Made by a program: the position numbers and the translations under genes
Source of the DNA: a virus
Virus record (IMG/VR): IMGVR_UViG_3300045941_000256
Location: 1-39,016 of that record
Length of the DNA: 39,016 nucleotides
Strand: one strand, 5' to 3'
Part shown: piece by piece, positions 37,069-39,016 of the stretch
Layout of the letters: every line of letters begins with the position of its first letter
How positions within the stretch are numbered: the first letter of the stretch is position 1
Notes under the pieces: generated by a model
What the model was told of the DNA's origin: nothing
Seen by the model: only the letters and a program-made list of their open reading frames with translations
The model's database searches: none

Positions 37069-37592
37069 TTATCTCTTGCGGTCGCGGTTCAGGTCTTCGA
37101 CGAGCACGTCATAGACCGCCATCGGCAAATCGAGCACGTCCTGATAGCTCCAATGCATTACGCGGGCGATTCGGAGCGCGTTGCGGATGCTGTCGCATCC
37201 GCCCGGACGTTTTTTTCCGCCTCGCGGAGCTTTTCCATCGCGCTGTGATGCGCAATCACCGCGGTTTCGATGGTCTTGACATCCTCGACGTCGAGCAACT
37301 CGAGCGCACTCCGGATCTTGGCGGTGTCGGGCTCGCCCGTGGGCGTCTGAATCTTGATCGGCGTGCCGGCGCCGTCGGCGATCGACCAATCTAGCAGGTA
37401 CTGAATCACGATCGCGATCTCGCCGTACCGCATCGCGTGATCGACCACGGAGCGGCCGTCGTCGAGTGGTGTCCACAAGCGTCGATAAATCTGCTGTTGG
37501 TCGCCGTACGTCAGATGCTTTTTCACCACCAGCCAGTCGCCGCCCGGCAGCGTCAGCATCGTGTCCTCGGGCTTGCGCGCTCTGATCCCCAT
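37069..37592 (-). CDS. tail assembly chaperone GT fusion (via -1 frameshift)
   Basis: If ribosomes slip back one base at A AAA AAC (37209-37215) the reading frame continues with 'RPGGCDSIRNALRIARVMHW', 'SYQDVLDLPMAVYDVLVEDL' and ends NRDRKR at TAA 37069, just before the tape measure start. The product has about 174 aa: 128 from the G frame and 46 from the T frame. GT-type fusions are made at a low ratio to G and recruit tail tube subunits to the tape measure. The T frame has no start with a ribosome site of its own. Confidence 0.88.
37158..37592 (-). CDS. tail assembly chaperone (G-type, unshifted)
   Basis: 144 aa, MGIRARKPEDTMLTLPGGDW. The pattern 'GDWLVVKKHLTYGDQQQIYR', 'HAMRYGEIAIVIQYLLDWSI' and 'EKLREAEKNVRADA' fits the G proteins that precede tape measure genes in siphoviruses. 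The frame stops at 37158, 17 codons past the slippery site. Confidence 0.85.
   Translation of the reverse strand: MGIRARKPEDTMLTLPGGDWLVVKKHLTYGDQQQIYRRLWTPLDDGRSVVDHAMRYGEIAIVIQYLLDWSIADGAGTPIKIQTPTGEPDTAKIRSALELLDVEDVKTIETAVIAHHSAMEKLREAEKNVRADATASATRSESPA
37209..37215 (-). other. programmed -1 ribosomal frameshift site
   Basis: Seven A followed by C on the minus strand, read in the zero frame as GAA AAA AAC, so the heptamer A AAA AAC is in the canonical X-XXY-YYZ phase. It lies exactly where the G frame must leave for the T frame. GC-rich sequence downstream (37170-37205) could supply a stimulatory fold. Confidence 0.9.
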
Positions 37593-37601
37593 GCGCCTCC
37601 T

Positions 37602-37853
37602 TTAGGCTTTCTTCCCCACCTGCGCGTTGAGCCGGCCCCCGGCCACGCTCACGAGCTCGAGCTGGCGGCGCGTCGGCGGTTTCTCCCCGTTCGGGATGAC
37701 CCACGTCAACGGCGTCTGCGACAACGCAAAACTGTTGCTCTCGACGATGGCGGCCGACAGCCAGCCGTTGTCATACGACCAGGCGCCGAGCGTGGCGGCC
37801 CGCTTCCAGCCCCAGAGAATTGCCCCGCCCTCGCCGGCGATCCGGACGTTCAC
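37602..37853 (-). CDS. small tail-region protein
   Basis: 83 aa beginning MNVRIAGEGGAILWGWKRAA. 'LGAWSYDNGWLSAAIVESNS' and 'LTWVIPNGEKPPTRRQLEL' are conserved in small proteins found between tail tube and chaperone genes in related phages. Predicted beta sandwich. No function is established. Confidence 0.6.
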   Translation of the reverse strand: MNVRIAGEGGAILWGWKRAATLGAWSYDNGWLSAAIVESNSFALSQTPLTWVIPNGEKPPTRRQLELVSVAGGRLNAQVGKKA

Positions 37854-37856
37854 CCG

Positions 37857-38294
37857 TTAGACCGGCGTCCCGGGCGCCGTGCGGCTCCACCCGCCGGCGG
37901 CGGTGAAGTTGCCGTCGACCGTGACCGAGGCCGTCGCCCCGCCCTTGACCGAGACGTCGAGGTACGCCGGCCCCGTCCACGCCATGTTGTTGTTCTTCGT
38001 CGGATAGATCGCCATTTGAATCGGCGTCGTCTGATCGGCCGCCTCGAAGATCAAGTCGTCGGTGATATCGAGTTGACCCGAGAACGTGCCCTTGACGTCC
38101 TTCAAACCCTTCACGTACGTCTTGTTGCTGTCACCCAGCGCCGTCGTCTCGACCATGTCCGTAGCCATGTCGAGCGTCCAATCGGTGATCAGCGTGAGCG
38201 CCGCCGGCGTGCCCGGGGTCGTCAGCGAGATGCACACGAGGCCGTCTTTGCCGTGAATCGCAGGGGGGTTGGTCGGGGACGCGGGAATCGGCAT
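37857..38294 (-). CDS. major tail tube protein
   Basis: 145 aa. 'GTPAALTLITDWTLDMATDM', 'VETTALGDSNKTYVKGLKDV', 'KGTFSGQLDITDDLIFEA' and 'VDGNFTAAGGWSRT' form the beta barrel seen in lambda V/HK97-type tube proteins. Position between terminator and chaperones is standard. Confidence 0.85.
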   Translation of the reverse strand: MPIPASPTNPPAIHGKDGLVCISLTTPGTPAALTLITDWTLDMATDMVETTALGDSNKTYVKGLKDVKGTFSGQLDITDDLIFEAADQTTPIQMAIYPTKNNNMAWTGPAYLDVSVKGGATASVTVDGNFTAAGGWSRTAPGTPV

Positions 38295-38309
38295 CGGTCT
38301 TCTCCTCGG

Positions 38310-38732
38310 TTAAATCGGACAGGCCTGGATCTCGTAATGCCCGCCACGGTGTTGCCACCGCTCGTCGGTCGTTTCGTCGACTTCGGTGTAGCGAATGCGC
38401 TGGATGCGCTGGACGACGATCACCGCATAGCCATCGGTCGGCAGCGGCTGGTCCTGGAGCAGTTGCTGAATGCGTTTCGCCGCCGCGCGCACCTCGGTGC
38501 CGGAGCTCCCCTTCGTCACCGCCTTGACGAGATACACGATCCGCTCGCGCGCCACGTTGGGCCCCAGCACGTAGGCATCCTCGTGCTCGACCTGCGAGAC
38601 GATCAGAAACTTCGTCGCGCCCGCCACCGTCGCGAGCTCCCACCCCACGCCACCGGGCAGGGTCGACGCCAGCACGGGATCGGCGGCCAGCTTCGCCATC
38701 AGCGCGGCATCGAGGTCACTCGTGTCGGCCAT
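38310..38732 (-). CDS. tail terminator / completion protein (DUF3168-like)
   Basis: 140 aa. 'LDAALMAKLAADPVLASTLP', then 'ERIVYLVKAVTKGSSGTEVR', 'AAKRIQQLLQDQPLPTDGYA' and the final 'ERWQHRGGHYEIQAC' follow the alpha/beta pattern of tail terminators, which cap the tube and join the head. It lies between the gp10-like gene and the tail tube. Confidence 0.75.
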   Translation of the reverse strand: MADTSDLDAALMAKLAADPVLASTLPGGVGWELATVAGATKFLIVSQVEHEDAYVLGPNVARERIVYLVKAVTKGSSGTEVRAAAKRIQQLLQDQPLPTDGYAVIVVQRIQRIRYTEVDETTDERWQHRGGHYEIQACPI

Positions 38733-38733
38733 C

Positions 38734-39016
38734 TCAGGTCTCCGTGACGATCAGGCCGGCGCGCCGGACCAAGGCGATCAGGGCCGCGACCATCCGCCGC
38801 CGCACCCGCATCGCGATCGGGATGAAGATCTGCAGCGGCGGCATCGCGCCGCGGCTGACACCGGCCTTGACCGACTTGCGGCCGAGCGTCTCGCGCATTT
38901 GCGTGCCGTGTTCCGCCCAGTACGCATGCGGCGCCCGATTGCGGACCACCGCGCGCGCCCCAAACCGCAGGTAGGCCGTCTCCATCGTCATCGACAGGCC
39001 GCGCCGTAAGTTGCCC
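38734..39016 (-). CDS. HK97 gp10-like head-tail/tail completion protein, C-terminal part
   Basis: The C-terminal part of the gene starting at 292 on the left end of the contig. It ends at 38734, 2 bases before the tail terminator start. Bases 38889-39014 duplicate 1-126. The C-terminal sequence ('MPPLQIFIPIAMRVRRRMVA') is basic and helical, as in the family. Confidence 0.8.
   Translation of the reverse strand, partial: GNLRRGLSMTMETAYLRFGARAVVRNRAPHAYWAEHGTQMRETLGRKSVKAGVSRGAMPPLQIFIPIAMRVRRRMVAALIALVRRAGLIVTET
38889..39014. repeat. terminal direct repeat, right copy (contig closure)
   Basis: Exact partner of bases 1-126. Circular length after removing the overlap is about 38,888 bp. Confidence 0.9.

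Overview
The window is a complete or near-complete genome of a temperate, tailed double-stranded DNA phage (siphovirus type, HK97-like head) from a GC-rich bacterium. Bases 1-126 are repeated exactly at 38889-39014, and one gene (a gp10-like head-tail protein) runs off the left end and is completed at the right end. The molecule therefore closes into a circle of about 38.89 kb, as expected of a circularised metagenomic contig. The host cannot be named from sequence alone. It is GC-rich, and the phage carries the 3' half of a tRNA that reads as tRNA-Val with anticodon CAC, so it probably integrates there. Promoter-like TACAAT boxes 6 nt before start codons suggest a host that uses leaderless mRNAs. 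Acidobacteriota or a similar soil lineage is a guess.

Layout: almost everything reads leftward (minus strand). A divergent switch lies at about 26.39-26.53 kb. Leftward from it run an HTH protein, a putative single-strand annealing protein with a zinc finger, an MT-A70 methyltransferase, a conserved phage protein, a Cas4/RecB-like exonuclease, a winged-helix replication-type protein, a long chain of tiny stop-start coupled genes (many with zinc-binding Cys pairs), RusA, an HNH endonuclease, a ribbon-helix-helix-like protein, an excisionase-like HTH protein and a tyrosine integrase. attP (the tRNA fragment) follows immediately, flanked by paired arm-type repeats.

Leftward beyond attP, the late operon starts at 12.39 kb with a small protein, two tandem ParB-methyltransferase fusions and terminase small and large subunits. 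Next come an HNH/HTH cassette, portal, S49 protease, major capsid protein, a second HNH insertion, and head and connector proteins. Transcription crosses the contig ends into tail completion, tail tube, the tail chaperones (joined by a canonical A AAA AAC -1 frameshift), tape measure, tail hub, a tail-tip protein and a possible lysis region, ending at 30.4 kb.

Rightward from the switch (26.5-30.4 kb) is an accessory block: a second HTH regulator, a YkgJ-type Cys cluster protein, a membrane protein and several small zinc-ribbon or domain-of-unknown-function proteins. It meets the late operon head-on, and the two stop codons share one CTAG. A second rightward gene, a small coiled-coil/membrane 'moron' at 20.28-20.49 kb, sits inside the leftward operon between 27-bp direct repeats.

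Most notable: the frameshift site, the attP architecture with arm sites, the repeat-flanked leaderless moron, the duplicated ParB-methyltransferases with an intervening hairpin, the putative operator repeats at the switch, a frameshifted gene at 15.5-15.9 kb, and the lack of any recognisable endolysin or holin.
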